Assembly: GCA_028293325.1 (NCBI GenBank) | Contig: JAQGPA010000054.1 | Location: forward strand, 27,391 to 91,390 | Source of the DNA: Pedosphaera sp. | Lineage (GTDB): Bacteria; Verrucomicrobiota; Verrucomicrobiia; Limisphaerales; Pedosphaeraceae | Length of the DNA stretch: 64,000 bases | Direction of reading: 5' to 3' | Part shown: in pieces, positions 19,246 to 29,581 of the stretch | Layout: every line of letters starts with the position of its first letter | Numbering within the stretch: position 1 is the first letter of the stretch | Notes under the pieces: generated by a model | What the model was told of the DNA's origin: nothing | What the model saw: only the letters and a program-made list of their open reading frames with translations | Databases searched by the model: none | Program-made: the position numbers and the translations under genes

Positions 19246-22200
19246 ATGAGTCGAAGCATCACGGAATCAGTCGTTGAAGAATGCTCGCTTGAGTTTCTTC
19301 AAAAGCTTGGCTACGAGATTTTATCCGGGATGGCGATTGCACCCGGCGAAACAACGGCGGAACGTTCGGATTACAAGCAGGTTTTTCTTTTCGACCGGCT
19401 ACAAACCAAGCTGGAAGATTTGAATCCCCAGATTCCGGAGGAGGGATTAGGGGAGGCCTTGCGCAAACTCCGGCTCATCAGCCATCCCACGCTCATTGAA
19501 AACAATCGCGCTTTCCATCGGTTGCTCGTGGAAGGCGTGGATGTGGAGTTTCGCAACAAGGCAGGCCAAATCGTTCACGACAAAGTCTGGCTGATTGATT
19601 TTGCGAATCCCGAAGCCAACGAATTTCTCGCCGTCAACCAGTTCACGGTGGAGGAAGGCCATTTCAACCGCCGCGCGGATGTGGTGGTGTTCATCAACGG
19701 CATCCCGCTCGCAGTGCTGGAACTCAAAAACATTGCGGATGAACAAGCCACCGTCCGCAAAGCGTTTGACCAGCTCCAAACTTACAAGGAGCAAATCCCG
19801 TCGCTGTTCCACTCCAACGCGCTGCTGGTGATTTCTGATGGCCACCAGGCAAAGCTTGGCACCATTGGGTCGGATTGGGAGCGGTTCATGACCTGGCGCA
19901 CCATCACCGGCAAGGAGCTTGTTCCCCCCGGTTCGTTGCAATTGGAAACGCTGCTCAAAGGGGTGTTCGATAAATCGCGCCTGCTCGATCTGGTTCGCAA
20001 TTTTATTGTGTTCGAAGACGACGGCGAAAAGGTCATCAAGAAAATCGCCGGCTACCATCAGTTCCACGCCGTCAACAAAGCAGTGCAAGAGACGTTGCGT
20101 GCCTCCCATGGTCCAACGGCCGTGGGGCCAGGCCACCCTCGCCCATCGGATGGGAGAGGGGCTGGGGGTGAGGGTAACGGTGAGGGCGACCGTCGCGCTG
20201 GCGTCATCTGGCACACCCAAGGCAGCGGCAAAAGTCTCTCCATGGTTTTCTACGCCGGAAAGATCGTGCAGCACCCGGCCATGGAAAATCCCACCATCGT
20301 CGTGCTCACCGACCGCAACGACTTGGATGACCAGCTTTTCGATACGTTCTCCGGCTGCGCCGCACTCCTGCGGCAGAAGCCGGTCCAGGCCGCCAACCGG
20401 GAAGAGTTGCGCGAGTTGCTCAATGTTGCCAGCGGGGGCGTCGTGTTCACCACCATTCAGAAATTCTTTCCCGATGAAAAAGGCGGCAAGTATCCACTGC
20501 TTTCCGACCGGCGCAATATTGTCGTCATTGCCGACGAAGCCCACCGCAGCCAATATGATTTCATTGACGGTTTCGCCCGGCACATGCGCGATGCGCTGCC
20601 CAAGGCGTCATTCATCGGCTTCACCGGCACGCCGATTGAGCGCGGCGACAAGAACACGCAAGCCGTGTTCGGCGATTACATCGACGTTTACGACATCCTG
20701 CAATCCAAGGAAGACAAGGCCACCGTACCGATTTATTACGAGGCGCGGCTGGCAAAAATTGATTTGAAGCCGGAGGAACGCCCCAAGATTGATCCTGACT
20801 TCGCCGAAGTCACCGAAGATGCCGAGGAATCAATCCGGGAAAATTTGCGCCGGAAATGGGCGCAAATCGAAGCCATGGTCGGGACAGAGAAGCGAATCGC
20901 GCTCGTCGCTGAGGATTTGGTGAAGCATTGGGAAGCGCGTTACGCCGCCATGGAAGGCAAAGCGATGATCGTCTGCATGAGCCGCCGCATTTGCGTGGAC
21001 CTTTACCAGGCCATCCGGAAACTGCGTCCCGACTGGCATCATGACGACGATGACAAAGGCACGATGAAGATCGTCATGTCCGGCTCGGCTTCCGACAAAC
21101 TGGATTGGCAAAAGCACATTCGCAGCAAGAAGCGTCGGGAGGAACTGGCGAAAGCATTCAAAAATCCCAAGAAGCCGTTCCGGATTGTCATTGTGCGCGA
21201 TATGTGGCTGACCGGCTTTGACGCGCCCAGCCTGCATACAATGTATGTGGACAAGCCGATGCGCAGCCACGGCCTCATGCAGGCCATCGCGCGTGTGAAC
21301 CGTGTTTTCAAGGACAAGCCGGGCGGTTTGGTCGTGGATTATCTCGGACTGGCGGAGGAATTAAAACTGGCGCTGGCCGATTACACCAACAGCAAAGGCA
21401 AAGGTGACATCAAGCTGGATCAGGAGTTGGCTGTCGTGGAGATGCTCAAGCGCTTTGAGCAAGTCTGTGCCATCATGCACGGCTTTGATTATAAATCCGC
21501 CGCCGAAGCCACTGCCACACAACGATTTCTGGTAATGGCCCCTGCCGCTGAGCATGTGCTGGCACAAGCGGATGGCAAACAGCGCTATTTGCAGGCCGTC
21601 TCGGAACTTTCAAAAGCCTTCGCCTTGTCTGTCCCGCATGACTCCGCTTTGGAGATCCGTGATGAAGTCCATTTCTTCCAGGAACTCCGGTCGGTGTTGG
21701 CAAAGAGCATCGGCGGTGAAGGCGCACAATCACCGGAGGAATTGGAGGCGGCCGTCCGGCAAATTGTTTCCCGCGCCATTTCTTCGGATAAGGTCATAGA
21801 CATCTTCGACGCCGCCGGATTGAAGAAGCCGGACATTTCCATATTGTCCGACGAGTTTCTGGCGGAAGTTCAGCATTTGCCCCAGCGCAATCTCGCCGTG
21901 GAATTGCTGCAAAAGCTGATCAACAACGAACTGAAAATCCGTTCCAAAAAATATCTCGTCCAGTCCCGCTCCTTCTCCGAGATGCTGGAAGCCACGATTC
22001 GCAGATACCAAAACCGCACCATTGAAGCCGCGCAAGTCATTGCCGAATTGATCGAACTGGCCAAAAAAATGCGCGAAGGCCAGAAGCGCGGTCAAGATCT
22101 CGGCCTCACCGATGATGAAGTTGCGTTTTATGACGCCCTGGAAACGAACGACAGCGCCGTGAACATTCTGGGCGAGCCCACCTTAAAGAACATCGCCCGG

Positions 22201-22389
22201 GAACTTGTCTCCCACGTTCGCAAAAGCGTGACCATTGATTGGACCCTGCGCGAAGCCGCCCAAGCCCAAATCCGCGTCCTCGTCCGCCGCATCCTCCGCA
22301 AATACGGCTATCCCCCCGACAAACAGGAAAAAACCACCCAAACCGTGCTCGAACAAGCCAAACTCCTGTGCGCCGATTGGGCAGAGTAG
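19246..22389 (+). CDS. hsdR: Type I restriction endonuclease subunit HsdR, with repeat insertion
   Basis: This subunit of about 1047 residues translocates and cleaves DNA. The nuclease domain shows DVVVFING...LAVLELKN (about 145-162; D...ExK core). The SF2 motor has Walker A HTQGSGKS (about 323-330), [25 protein letters not shown] (about 430) and [20 protein letters not shown], then [20 protein letters not shown] and [13 protein letters not shown] 19246 is used; GTG 19225 would overlap the upstream gene by 4 bp and is also possible. About 28 residues ([20 protein letters not shown] and on) are inserted just before Walker A. They are encoded by a palindromic intergenic repeat and absent from the usual family pattern. 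The frame stays open, so function may persist. Confidence 0.93.
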   Translation: MSRSITESVVEECSLEFLQKLGYEILSGMAIAPGETTAERSDYKQVFLFDRLQTKLEDLNPQIPEEGLGEALRKLRLISHPTLIENNRAFHRLLVEGVDVEFRNKAGQIVHDKVWLIDFANPEANEFLAVNQFTVEEGHFNRRADVVVFINGIPLAVLELKNIADEQATVRKAFDQLQTYKEQIPSLFHSNALLVISDGHQAKLGTIGSDWERFMTWRTITGKELVPPGSLQLETLLKGVFDKSRLLDLVRNFIVFEDDGEKVIKKIAGYHQFHAVNKAVQETLRASHGPTAVGPGHPRPSDGRGAGGEGNGEGDRRAGVIWHTQGSGKSLSMVFYAGKIVQHPAMENPTIVVLTDRNDLDDQLFDTFSGCAALLRQKPVQAANREELRELLNVASGGVVFTTIQKFFPDEKGGKYPLLSDRRNIVVIADEAHRSQYDFIDGFARHMRDALPKASFIGFTGTPIERGDKNTQAVFGDYIDVYDILQSKEDKATVPIYYEARLAKIDLKPEERPKIDPDFAEVTEDAEESIRENLRRKWAQIEAMVGTEKRIALVAEDLVKHWEARYAAMEGKAMIVCMSRRICVDLYQAIRKLRPDWHHDDDDKGTMKIVMSGSASDKLDWQKHIRSKKRREELAKAFKNPKKPFRIVIVRDMWLTGFDAPSLHTMYVDKPMRSHGLMQAIARVNRVFKDKPGGLVVDYLGLAEELKLALADYTNSKGKGDIKLDQELAVVEMLKRFEQVCAIMHGFDYKSAAEATATQRFLVMAPAAEHVLAQADGKQRYLQAVSELSKAFALSVPHDSALEIRDEVHFFQELRSVLAKSIGGEGAQSPEELEAAVRQIVSRAISSDKVIDIFDAAGLKKPDISILSDEFLAEVQHLPQRNLAVELLQKLINNELKIRSKKYLVQSRSFSEMLEATIRRYQNRTIEAAQVIAELIELAKKMREGQKRGQDLGLTDDEVAFYDALETNDSAVNILGEPTLKNIARELVSHVRKSVTIDWTLREAAQAQIRVLVRRILRKYGYPPDKQEKTTQTVLEQAKLLCADWAE
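20109..20187. repeat. Palindromic dispersed-repeat insertion inside hsdR
   Basis: The core at 20136-20160 is an inverted repeat: ccctcgccca, tcgga, tgggagaggg (one mismatch). It is followed by gctgggggtgaggg, and the 5' side holds a second GC-rich self-complementary stretch (about 20111-20134). The core reads like the REP-type element commonly seen between genes in many bacteria (ccctcnccc...gggagaggg). Here it is in frame in hsdR. Exact boundaries are my estimate from where the HsdR family pattern stops and resumes. Confidence 0.75.
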
Positions 22390-22439
22390 GTCACCCCTCT
22401 TCTCTGGTAATAAAATTCCGCACTCCGCATTTGGGCCCC

Positions 22440-22479
22440 ATCCGTGTTAATCCGTGTGCATCCGTGGTTGAAAAACTCC
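22440..22479. repeat. 40-bp direct repeat, copy 1 (10-bp periodic)
   Basis: The unit is identical to 22577-22616. It is itself three 10-bp steps, atccgtgtta, atccgtgtgc and atccgtggtt, followed by gaaaaactcc. A related tctgtg version lies at 53733-53763. Confidence 0.92.
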
Positions 22480-22576
22480 ACCTCCACCTCTGCGTCTCAA
22501 TTCAGCTTGCCCTTAAGAGAAAAAGGCCCAACTCCTCTCCGCGCCTCTGCGCCTCTGCGTGAGAACTCCCCTCCGA

Positions 22577-22616
22577 ATCCGTGTTAATCCGTGTGCATCC
22601 GTGGTTGAAAAACTCC
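22577..22616. repeat. 40-bp direct repeat, copy 2
   Basis: This is an exact second copy of 22440-22479 in the same orientation, 137 bp downstream. Confidence 0.92.
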
Positions 22617-22691
22617 CTTCCAATCCACTCCCAATCCTGTCAAAAAATCAGAGCAATTTGTGTTTGTCCCCATCATGGCCGTGCGCACCCG

Positions 22692-22717
22692 TCCGCCATA
22701 GCCTTGGCGAAGGTGGA
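22692..22717. repeat. 26-bp palindromic dispersed element, copy A
   Basis: The outer arms tccgcc and ggtgga pair with one G-T, and the inner gccttggc is self-complementary. The same element recurs at 63686-63712 and 63826-63851, always between genes, and could fold into a hairpin in DNA or RNA. Confidence 0.8.
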
Positions 22718-22765
22718 AGCACCCGCGGGAGCATTTAATCATTAGTTCCGTCCAATGGAGTGAGT

Positions 22766-23386
22766 ATGAACACGAAAACTGACGCCCTGCCGTTCAAAAT
22801 CCGCATTGCCTCGCCCTGTTCCGCCCGCTGGGAGGACATGGGCGGCGATGACCGTATCCGGTTCTGCGACCATTGCCGGAAAAACGTTTATAACTTTACC
22901 AGCCTGACCGCCCCGGAAGTGGCGGCGCTGGTTGAAGCCAAGGGGGGCAACTTGTGCGCCCGAATGCACCAGCGCGCCGACGGCACCATGCTCACGGAGG
23001 ATTGTCCCGTCGGCGTCGCGCGGCAGTGGCGACGCGTGAAAATCCTCGTGGGCGGCGGTGCTGCTCTCATCCTCCTGACGCTGGGCAACCTCGCTGCTTT
23101 CGGACGGGATCGCGGCGACGCCTCGGCCGGCACCCGCCCGGGGAATCGGCTCATGGCCCGGATTGAAGATGCCACCTACACGGTCAAAGGCTGGCTTGGC
23201 CTCAATCCACCTCCCATAATGCTGGGACAGACGCTACAGCTGCCACCCACCATGGGAATAATTGCCGCGCCCACGCCCGTCACTCCTGTTACGCCGCCAC
23301 CTGCGCCTGCAATCAAAATGGGTGAAGTTTCCATGGCTCCATCCTCCAACTCAATCCCGTCCGCGACGGCACCCGCCAAAAATTAG
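22766..23386 (+). CDS. CxxC-domain single-pass membrane protein
   Basis: This 206-residue protein has a cytoplasmic-type N-terminal domain (about 1-90) with conserved aromatic and cysteine residues: SPCSARWEDMGGDDRIRFCD, HCRKNVYNFTSLT and LCARMHQRADGTMLTEDCPV. One membrane helix (about 95-113, ILVGGGAALILLTLGNLAAF) follows, then a Pro/Ala-rich periplasmic tail. I have seen this arrangement in Verrucomicrobia-type hypothetical proteins but know no function; the Cys pairs suggest metal binding. GTG at 22760 is an alternative start, but ATG 22766 has a ggag at suitable spacing. It lies 30 bp upstream of the macroglobulin gene and may be co-transcribed with it. Confidence 0.72.
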   Translation: MNTKTDALPFKIRIASPCSARWEDMGGDDRIRFCDHCRKNVYNFTSLTAPEVAALVEAKGGNLCARMHQRADGTMLTEDCPVGVARQWRRVKILVGGGAALILLTLGNLAAFGRDRGDASAGTRPGNRLMARIEDATYTVKGWLGLNPPPIMLGQTLQLPPTMGIIAAPTPVTPVTPPPAPAIKMGEVSMAPSSNSIPSATAPAKN

Positions 23387-23416
23387 TCCCATTTTTGCCC
23401 TTCAACCCTATATAGT

Positions 23417-26400
23417 ATGCACATGAAGACTCCCGCGCTGCTCACCCTGATTTCGTTTCTGGGTATCTCCGCCTTACTCGGCCAATCTGCCGCCAACTCT
23501 TATCCCGATCTCAAGGCCAAAGCGGAGACGTTCTACACCCAGGGCTCCTATGCCAAGGCCCACGAACTCTATCAACAAGCCAAGGCGTTGGAGCTTTCCC
23601 CCGCCGACGCGCGCTGGGTTGATTTCCGGCTCGCGGATACCCAATGGCGTTCCGAGGCCGCCACGCAAAATTCCGACACCACCAAGCTCGATGCGGCGCA
23701 TCACGATTTGGAAATCCTCGTGCGCGATATCCAAAAAACGGAGGATCACGACCGGGTCTGGGCCGAGGTGGAGGAGTCGTTGGGCGATTATGCCTGGACG
23801 CGTCGCAATTCCCAGAACTGGGGCGAAGCCTGGCCGCATTATCAAAGCGCCATGGATTGGTGGTCGGGCATCGCCGACATCGAGCTCGCGCGCCAGCGTT
23901 ATTTGAATATGGTTTGGCATGCCTCGCGTCCAGAGGGCTGGATTCGCAATACAGGTTACTCTTACGCCTTGCAATATGGTTATTACGGTTACGCAATGCC
24001 ATTGGAGGTCCTCGAGAACGCGGTCAAAATTGCCCAGACCGATAATGATCAATCCCACGCTCATTACCTCCTCGCCATGGCGCTACGCACGCAAAATGGC
24101 GTGGACGAGGATCAGCGTTCCCGCGTCCCGGAGGAGTTTGCAGCCGCCATCAAGCCCGGCAAAGGCACGGAATGGTTTGATGACGCGCTCTTTAATTATG
24201 CCGAATGGATGGAAAACCAAGGCCACATCATCCCGCTCAAGGACGGCGGCTGGAACCAGGAACCGGATTATCCCAAGGCGCTGGTCTTGTTCCGCCGGCT
24301 CGTGGCGGAATTCAAGAAGGGCGAAAGTCCTTACTACGATCAGGCAGAGCAGCGCATCAAAAACCTGACCGATCCCCAAGTGTCGGTGAGCGTGGGCAAC
24401 ATCTTCCTGCCCGATTCTGAAATCCAATACCAGTTGGGCTGGCGCAACGTGAAGCGCATCGAACTGGCGCTGTATCCGGTCGATTTGACGCGCGACGTCA
24501 AGTTCCCCGAGGTGGAGGCTGGCCGCAGTCAATGGTTGCAGAGCATCGACCTTTCCCGGAGAGAAAAAATCAAGTCCTGGTCGCGCGAGACTCGTGATAC
24601 CGGCGAGCACAAGCCCGGCAGTGAGAATGTTCATCTCGACGGTAAATTACCGCCCGGCGCGTACGTGCTGGAATCCAAGACGGACGGCGCAAGCGCGCGC
24701 GACCTGGTGCTCGTGTCCGATGCCTCGCTCGTCCTGAAAACCTCCGGCAAACAGGCCCTGACTTATATGTGCGATGCGCTGGCCGGCTCGCCGCTGGCCG
24801 ATGCCGGGGTGAAGTTGTGGGAAGGTTATTATCGCGACAACCAGTGGCATTGGCGCGAAGCCTCCAAAAAAACCAATCCCGACGGCATCGCCGTTTTCGA
24901 CCTCCTGAACGACTCCAATAACGAATGGCTTTTCGTCAGCGCGATTCGCAAGGACCGCCAGACTTTTGCCGTGACCGATGCCTATCACTATAACAACAAC
25001 GGCCAGGATCAGCCCTGGAAGATTTACGCCTTCACCGACCGGCCCGCCTACCGGCCCAAGGAAACCGTCCAGTGGAAATTCATTGCGCGCCGGCATGATG
25101 GCTCAGTCTATTCCACACCCGCCAACCAGGTGATCCAATTTCAAATCGATGATCCGCGCGGCACCAAGGTGAAAGACGATAAGGTGACGTTGAACACCTT
25201 CGGCAGCGCCTGGGGTTCGCTCGAACTCACGGAACAAATGCCGCTCGGCGAATATCGCGTGACCTTCTGGGACCAGGACCGGACCCACGAAATCGGCAAC
25301 GCCACCTTGTTCCGAATGGAGGAATACAAATTGCCGGAATTCAAGGTCAGTGTCGAAACTCCCGAGGAAGACGGCCGCAAGAAAGCCTTTCGCCTCGGCG
25401 ACAAAGTGGAGGTGAATATCCAGTCAGATTATTATTTCGGCGGCGCGGTGGCCAATGCCAGCGTGGAGGTCATCGTTTATCAGAATCCATTTTATCACTT
25501 TTGGCACCGGCCCCACGCTTATCCATGGTTCTATGAAGACATGACACCCGAATATCAAATGGGACGCTACTGGGGCGGCGGGCAGGGCCAGATCATCAAG
25601 CGCGAAACGCTCAAGACCGACGCCAAAGGTAAAGCCTCGCTGACCTTCGAAACACCGCGCAATCCCGGGCAGGAGTTTGAATATCGCATCGAGGCGCGGG
25701 TCACCGACTCCAGCCGCCGCGAAATCATCGGCAACGGCACCGTGCGCGTCACGCGCCAGCGTTACTATGTTTATCCCGAACCCGCGCACAATCTCTACCG
25801 TCCGCAGGACAAGGTGACGGTGGATTTCAAGGCCTTGGATGCCAATGACCAGCCGGTGCAAACCGAGGGTACGATCAAAATCACCCGCGACTATTGGTAT
25901 GAAATCTGGCTCGACCCGAATGATCACGAGGTCAAGGGCGATGAACTCAAGCGCCTCCGCGCGAAGCACGCCATTTTCCCGCCGCCGCCGCCCAAACTGA
26001 CCGACCGCTCCTGGCAACTTAAGTTTAGCGGTTACGAACACGACGATATTCTGACACGCACCTTGAAGACCGACACCAACGGCATGGCGCAACTCAACTT
26101 TACCCCGGAGCGCGAAGGTTATTATCGCGTCGCCTGGACCAGCCAAGACAACGCCAAGACCAACAAACGTCCCGTGCCGGCCATCACGGCGGAAACCACG
26201 GTATGGGTCGCTACCGGAGCCACCACGGAACTTGGCTATCGCCACGGCGGCGTGGAAATCATCGCGGACAAGGACACGTTCCGCGTCGGACAAAAAGCAC
26301 CCATCATGCTGAGCGTGCCGACAGAGGATCGCTACGTCCTGTTCAGCGTGGAAGGAACCGATCTTTACAGTTACCAACTCGTGCATGTCACCGGCACGGT

Positions 26401-29400
26401 GAAACTGGTGGAGTTGCCGATTGAAGAGAAGCATGTGCCGAATATTTTCCTCAACGCCCTGCTCGTCAGCGACCGGCAAATGTATTCGGATGCCAAGCAG
26501 GTCATCGTGCCGCCGACGAAAAATTTCCTGACCGTCGATGTGAAGCCCGACCGCGAGCAATACCAACCGCGCGACGAAGGAACCTTCACCATCACCACCC
26601 GCGATGACCAGAACCGGCCCATCTCCGCCGAGGTGGCGTTCGGGTTGGTGGATGAATCGGTCTATTACATTCAATCCGATTATGCCGGCGACCCGCGCCA
26701 ATTTTATTACGGGCAGAAGCGGCAGCACCAAATCCAGATGCAAAGCACATTCAACCAGAAGAGCTACGCCAAACTGGTGGTGGGGGAAAAGGATGAACTA
26801 ATCGACGAGCGTGACCGCGAACAAATCGAAAAGCAGAAAGATAAGGCAGAGTTTAGTCGACGCTTCTATCGGACCCGGGGTGGATACGGCGGCGGTGGCG
26901 GTGGCCGCGATGCTTTCAACGAGGGCCGTCTAAATGCTGCCTCCGGTGATATGTCTGGCATGGGACGCAATCTCAGGTTCAACGGGATCGTTGAGAAGGC
27001 TGGGGCAGTCTTTGATGCTCCCATGGCCGTATCCGGAGCTTACGCCGCACCTGCCATGGCCTTGGGGCTGAATAAAGAGATTGCTGCGCTCTCCGATTCA
27101 GAGTTGCCTGAACACGGTAAATCAGAACCCGCCGTGCAAGTCCGCACCGATTTCCGCTCCACCATTCTTTGGCAACCGGATGTCACCACTGGCAAGGATG
27201 GCCAGGCCATCATCAAGGTAAAGTATCCCGATTCGCTCACCAGTTGGAAAGCCACCGCGCGCGCGATTACCGATGTCAACCAGTTCGGCATTGCCAGCAC
27301 AAACACGCATACCAAGCAACCACTCATCGTCCGCCTGCAAGCGCCGCGCTTTTTTGTGGTGGGCGATACCGTCACCATCTCGGCGGTGGTGAACAACAAC
27401 ACGACCGAAACGCTCAATGTCCGCCCGAATCTCGAAATCAGTGGCGCTTTGGCCGGAATGCGGCTTGAACCCGCCACATCGCTGAGCGTGCCGCCCAACG
27501 GCGAGGCGCGCGCCGACTGGGTGTTGATCGTTTCCAAACCGGGCGAAACAAAATTAAAAGTCACCGGTCGCGGCGGCAAATACGCCGACGCCATGGAGAA
27601 GGATTATCTGGTTTATGAGCACGGCATTGAGAAATTTATTTCCAAGTCCGGCAAGGTGCGCGGCGACGACATCACGGTGAAGCTGGAGATTCCGAAGGAG
27701 CGCAAACCGGAATCGACCGCGCTGACCGTGCAAGTCACCCCCAGCATGGCGGTGACGATGCTCGATGCGCTGCCCTATCTGCTGCATTATCCGTATGGCT
27801 GCACGGAGCAAACCATGAGCAGGTTTCTGCCCGCCGTTATCACGGCCAAGACCTTGCGCGACCTGGGCCTGCAACCGGAGGATGTCATGGGCCGGCTCTT
27901 TGGCGGCATCGAACCCGCCAGCGCGGCGGCGACGCATCCCAAGGGCACAAATAATTTGCATGAGCTCGATGCCATCACGTCGCAATGTTTGGATCGGCTT
28001 TATGATTTTCAACATGCCGATGGCGGCTGGGGTTGGTGGAAGGAAGGCGACAGTGATTCCTGGATGACGGCGTACGTGGTCTGGGGCCTCACCCTGGCGC
28101 GTGATGCCGGTGTGAGCCTCAAGTCAAAAGTACTCGACCGCGGCGCGGACTATCTTGATAAACGGCTCGTCGATGAAAAGGACAACCCGGACATGCAGGC
28201 GTGGATGCTGCACGCGTTGGCGACTTATCATGCGTCGCGCAAGCAAGACCAGGTCGGCGAGTTCCAAGCCAACGCGTTTAACAATCTTTGGACGAATCGT
28301 GACAAGCTGAACGCCTACACGCGCGCATTGCTGGCTTTAAGCGCGCATAACTACGGCTATGCGGACAAGGCGAAGATCCTGATCGAAAACCTGGAGAACG
28401 GCGTGAAGCAGGATGACAAGCCGGACACGTCGGTGGTGATGCAGGCCGCGCAACAGTCCAGCCCGGCAGTCATCAGCACCGCGCACTGGGGCGAGGATGG
28501 AATTTATTGGCACTGGTCGGAAGGCGGCGTGGAAGCCACCGCGTTTGCGTTGCGGGCCATGCTGGCGATTGATCCCACGAACAAGCTGGTGGAACCGGTG
28601 AGCAACTGGCTCATCAAAAACCGTCGCGGCGCGCAATGGAGCAACACACGCGACACCGCCATCACCGTGCTGGTCATGAATGATTATCTGCGCGCGAGCG
28701 GCGAGTTGTCGCCTGAGCTCGAATATGAACTGTTCGTGAACGGACAATCCATCGCCACCAAAAAAGTTTCCGGCGCGGATGTGTTCAGCGCCCCGAGCCA
28801 GTTCGCGATTGATCAGAAACTTATCCGGGACGGAGAAAACGATGTGCGTATTGTTCGCAAGAGCGGCAAGGGGCCGATTTATTTCGCGGCGAACGCGACC
28901 TATTTCAGCCTGGAAGAACCGATCACCCCCGCCGGCAATGAAATTTTTGTCCGCCGCCAATATTACAAGCTGGTGGGTCGCCCAACGCTGCTCAAAGGCT
29001 ATGTCTATGACCGGGAACCGTTGAATGACGGCGAATCGGTCAAGAGCGGCGAACGGGTGGAAACCGTGCTGACCATCGAAGCGAAGAACAACTACGAATA
29101 TTTGCTTTTCGAGGACCTCAAGCCCGCCGGTTTGGAAGCGGTGGCCGTCCGCAGCGGTGAATCGCTCTACGCATACGAACTGAAGTCCGGCGCCGTGGCG
29201 CAAAAATTCGGCACGAACACCACCAACGCCACTCCGCCCGCGCCCGCGCCGGCGAAACCGGATGGCAAAGTCCGCACCCGCTTGCACCGCGAACTCAGCA
29301 GCACCGGCAGCACCGGATTGGCTCCGTCGCCCACACCAACACCCGCCGCGGGCGAAGACCAAACCGGGCAGACGCGCTGGGTTTACCAGGAATTGCGCGA

Positions 29401-29581
29401 CCGCAAAGTGGCGCTGTTCATCGACAAACTGCCCCAAGGCGTCTGGGAAATTAAATACGAACTGCGCGCGGAGGTGCCGGGCCAGTTCCACGCCCTGCCC
29501 GTGATGGGCCACGCCATGTATGTGCCGGAGATCCGCTGCAACGGCGCAGAGATTCACATCAATGTTGAAGATGCGAAATAG
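23417..29581 (+). CDS. Bacterial alpha-2-macroglobulin family protein
   Basis: This 2054-residue secreted protein has an N-terminal signal peptide (MKTPALLTLISFLGISALLG) with no lipobox Cys. About 300 residues of helical, TPR-like sequence follow, then successive MG-type beta domains (RPAYRPKETVQWKF; PAHNLYRPQDKVTVDFKA). A Gly-rich bait-like segment lies at about 1128-1235. The A2M core STILWQPDVTTGKDGQA is followed by the thioester region YGCTEQTMSRF (Cys about 1462, Gln 1465) and an alpha-alpha toroid (GGWGWWKEGDSDSWMTAYVV). The family traps proteases through a CxEQ thioester in the periplasm or at the surface. E. coli homologues are lipoproteins paired with PBP1C, and no PBP1C is nearby. 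MHMKT offers two starts six bases apart. Confidence 0.92.
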   Translation: MHMKTPALLTLISFLGISALLGQSAANSYPDLKAKAETFYTQGSYAKAHELYQQAKALELSPADARWVDFRLADTQWRSEAATQNSDTTKLDAAHHDLEILVRDIQKTEDHDRVWAEVEESLGDYAWTRRNSQNWGEAWPHYQSAMDWWSGIADIELARQRYLNMVWHASRPEGWIRNTGYSYALQYGYYGYAMPLEVLENAVKIAQTDNDQSHAHYLLAMALRTQNGVDEDQRSRVPEEFAAAIKPGKGTEWFDDALFNYAEWMENQGHIIPLKDGGWNQEPDYPKALVLFRRLVAEFKKGESPYYDQAEQRIKNLTDPQVSVSVGNIFLPDSEIQYQLGWRNVKRIELALYPVDLTRDVKFPEVEAGRSQWLQSIDLSRREKIKSWSRETRDTGEHKPGSENVHLDGKLPPGAYVLESKTDGASARDLVLVSDASLVLKTSGKQALTYMCDALAGSPLADAGVKLWEGYYRDNQWHWREASKKTNPDGIAVFDLLNDSNNEWLFVSAIRKDRQTFAVTDAYHYNNNGQDQPWKIYAFTDRPAYRPKETVQWKFIARRHDGSVYSTPANQVIQFQIDDPRGTKVKDDKVTLNTFGSAWGSLELTEQMPLGEYRVTFWDQDRTHEIGNATLFRMEEYKLPEFKVSVETPEEDGRKKAFRLGDKVEVNIQSDYYFGGAVANASVEVIVYQNPFYHFWHRPHAYPWFYEDMTPEYQMGRYWGGGQGQIIKRETLKTDAKGKASLTFETPRNPGQEFEYRIEARVTDSSRREIIGNGTVRVTRQRYYVYPEPAHNLYRPQDKVTVDFKALDANDQPVQTEGTIKITRDYWYEIWLDPNDHEVKGDELKRLRAKHAIFPPPPPKLTDRSWQLKFSGYEHDDILTRTLKTDTNGMAQLNFTPEREGYYRVAWTSQDNAKTNKRPVPAITAETTVWVATGATTELGYRHGGVEIIADKDTFRVGQKAPIMLSVPTEDRYVLFSVEGTDLYSYQLVHVTGTVKLVELPIEEKHVPNIFLNALLVSDRQMYSDAKQVIVPPTKNFLTVDVKPDREQYQPRDEGTFTITTRDDQNRPISAEVAFGLVDESVYYIQSDYAGDPRQFYYGQKRQHQIQMQSTFNQKSYAKLVVGEKDELIDERDREQIEKQKDKAEFSRRFYRTRGGYGGGGGGRDAFNEGRLNAASGDMSGMGRNLRFNGIVEKAGAVFDAPMAVSGAYAAPAMALGLNKEIAALSDSELPEHGKSEPAVQVRTDFRSTILWQPDVTTGKDGQAIIKVKYPDSLTSWKATARAITDVNQFGIASTNTHTKQPLIVRLQAPRFFVVGDTVTISAVVNNNTTETLNVRPNLEISGALAGMRLEPATSLSVPPNGEARADWVLIVSKPGETKLKVTGRGGKYADAMEKDYLVYEHGIEKFISKSGKVRGDDITVKLEIPKERKPESTALTVQVTPSMAVTMLDALPYLLHYPYGCTEQTMSRFLPAVITAKTLRDLGLQPEDVMGRLFGGIEPASAAATHPKGTNNLHELDAITSQCLDRLYDFQHADGGWGWWKEGDSDSWMTAYVVWGLTLARDAGVSLKSKVLDRGADYLDKRLVDEKDNPDMQAWMLHALATYHASRKQDQVGEFQANAFNNLWTNRDKLNAYTRALLALSAHNYGYADKAKILIENLENGVKQDDKPDTSVVMQAAQQSSPAVISTAHWGEDGIYWHWSEGGVEATAFALRAMLAIDPTNKLVEPVSNWLIKNRRGAQWSNTRDTAITVLVMNDYLRASGELSPELEYELFVNGQSIATKKVSGADVFSAPSQFAIDQKLIRDGENDVRIVRKSGKGPIYFAANATYFSLEEPITPAGNEIFVRRQYYKLVGRPTLLKGYVYDREPLNDGESVKSGERVETVLTIEAKNNYEYLLFEDLKPAGLEAVAVRSGESLYAYELKSGAVAQKFGTNTTNATPPAPAPAKPDGKVRTRLHRELSSTGSTGLAPSPTPTPAAGEDQTGQTRWVYQELRDRKVALFIDKLPQGVWEIKYELRAEVPGQFHALPVMGHAMYVPEIRCNGAEIHINVEDAK

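Larger units (their letters stand above)
22390..22765. repeat. Repeat-rich intergenic region downstream of hsdR
   Basis: These 376 bp contain no gene. They hold a fragment of the ccgcactccgcatttg family also found at 12.1-12.3 kb, two identical 40-bp repeats, a 'gcgcctctgcgtga' type string (about 22540-22562), and one 26-bp palindromic element at 22692-22717. The promoter for the following CxxC membrane protein should lie in 22620-22760. A ggag precedes its ATG by six bases. Confidence 0.7.
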
